NCBI GenBank assembly: GCA_905250125.1
Contig: CAJNOL010000028.1
Coordinates: forward strand, 88,309 to 152,308
Reading direction: 5' to 3'
DNA length: 64,000 nt
DNA from: Rotaria sordida
Lineage: Eukaryota > Rotifera > Eurotatoria > Philodinida > Philodinidae
Made by a program: the position numbers and the translations under genes. Under the pieces are notes generated by a model. That model was not told the DNA's origin, did no database searches, and saw only the letters and a list, made by a program, of their open reading frames with translations. The number at the start of each line of letters is the position of its first letter. Within the stretch, counting starts at the first letter, position 1. Shown piece by piece: positions 63,954 through 64,000 of this stretch.

Positions 63954-64000
<47 letters not shown>
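62330..64000 (+). CDS. N-terminal RASSF protein (RASSF7/8 type), 5' part, cut by the window end
   Basis: Exons 62330-62648 and 63886 onward join in phase (E|T: gaaa, then caccttca). MDLRVYVDGVARIICDLTRT, then TVHDIIIALAQYKGKTGRYS, LIERAPDGTQRTLSPNE and WSYILRQ form a Ras-association domain at the very N-terminus (residues 1-80). This is the defining layout of the N-terminal RASSF family (RASSF7-10), which act in JNK/Hippo-linked signalling, cell polarity and mitosis. The next segment is Ser-rich (KRSKSLDGRK, a possible basophilic phosphosite). Exon 2 encodes a Ser/Thr/Asn-rich linker; the coiled-coil half lies beyond the window. The exon may end at 63950 (acagtaaat looks like a donor), or run on through the AAT repeat as poly-Asn. 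The intron is 1.24 kb. Confidence 0.88.
63951..64000 (+). repeat. (AAT)n microsatellite at the window edge
   Basis: At least 14 AAT units. If translated with the RASSF exon it encodes poly-Asn. If the GT at 63951 is a donor, it is the start of an intron. Confidence 0.9.

Overview
The window is AT-rich animal nuclear DNA. The genes have many short introns (often 50-80 nt, GT-AG) and encode animal proteins: CHK2 kinase, ADCK5, an m-AAA protease of the AFG3L2 type, POGLUT2/3, JMJD7, an N-terminal RASSF protein, MFSD6-like transporters, a Ly6-type protein and a claudin-like four-pass protein. Gene compactness, tandem paralogue pairs, decayed enzyme genes of bacterial or plant character (beta-lactamase-like, Fpg-like) and many small fold-back repeats fit a rotifer, probably bdelloid. 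That taxonomic call is inference; no rRNA or organelle sequence is present to anchor it. I saw no tRNA, rRNA, CRISPR array or virus-like element.

Layout. 1-6.1 kb is gene-poor: an array of roughly 22-nt iterons in inverted halves around a coding-like tail (1-753), then a fold-back repeat near 4.1-4.7 kb. 6.2-16 kb holds a PMP3-family proteolipid, ADCK5 and CHK2, all on the minus strand. CHK2 lies 190 bp upstream of ADCK5. 16.7-19.9 kb is decayed: a beta-lactamase-like pseudogene, a fold-back and a deleted Tc1-like transposon. 20.3-26.5 kb (plus) holds an unrecognised single-pass membrane protein and the mitochondrial m-AAA protease. 27.1-34.3 kb holds two tandem MFSD6-like transporters. 34.3-38.7 kb is repeat-rich and gene-free. 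38.7-43.6 kb (minus) holds POGLUT2/3 and a Ly6-like protein. 43.6-47 kb is gene-free with a LINE fragment. 47-54.9 kb holds two tandem M28 metallopeptidases separated by an island of gene relics (an Fpg-like glycosylase and two unrecognised relics) plus a MITE. 55.8-64 kb holds JMJD7, a small coiled-coil/ubiquitin-like gene, a claudin-like gene (minus) and the first exons of a RASSF7/8-type gene running off the end.

How the genes work together. There is no operon-like logic; neighbours serve different compartments: mitochondrial inner membrane (ADCK5, AFG3L2-like), DNA-damage signalling (CHK2), ER O-glucosylation of EGF repeats (POGLUT2/3) and the cell surface (MFSD6-like, M28, Ly6, claudin-like). 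The local theme is tandem duplication followed by divergence, seen for whole genes (MFSD6-like, M28) and, inside ADCK5, for exons.

The best candidate for something undescribed is in ADCK5. Two homologous cassettes (8723-9077 as two exons, 8415-8604 as one exon) occupy the same place in the protein, and exon phase allows either one but not both or neither. A second theme is about nine or ten fold-back (hairpin-forming) repeats, five of them inside introns of real genes, which could make long intronic hairpin RNAs.
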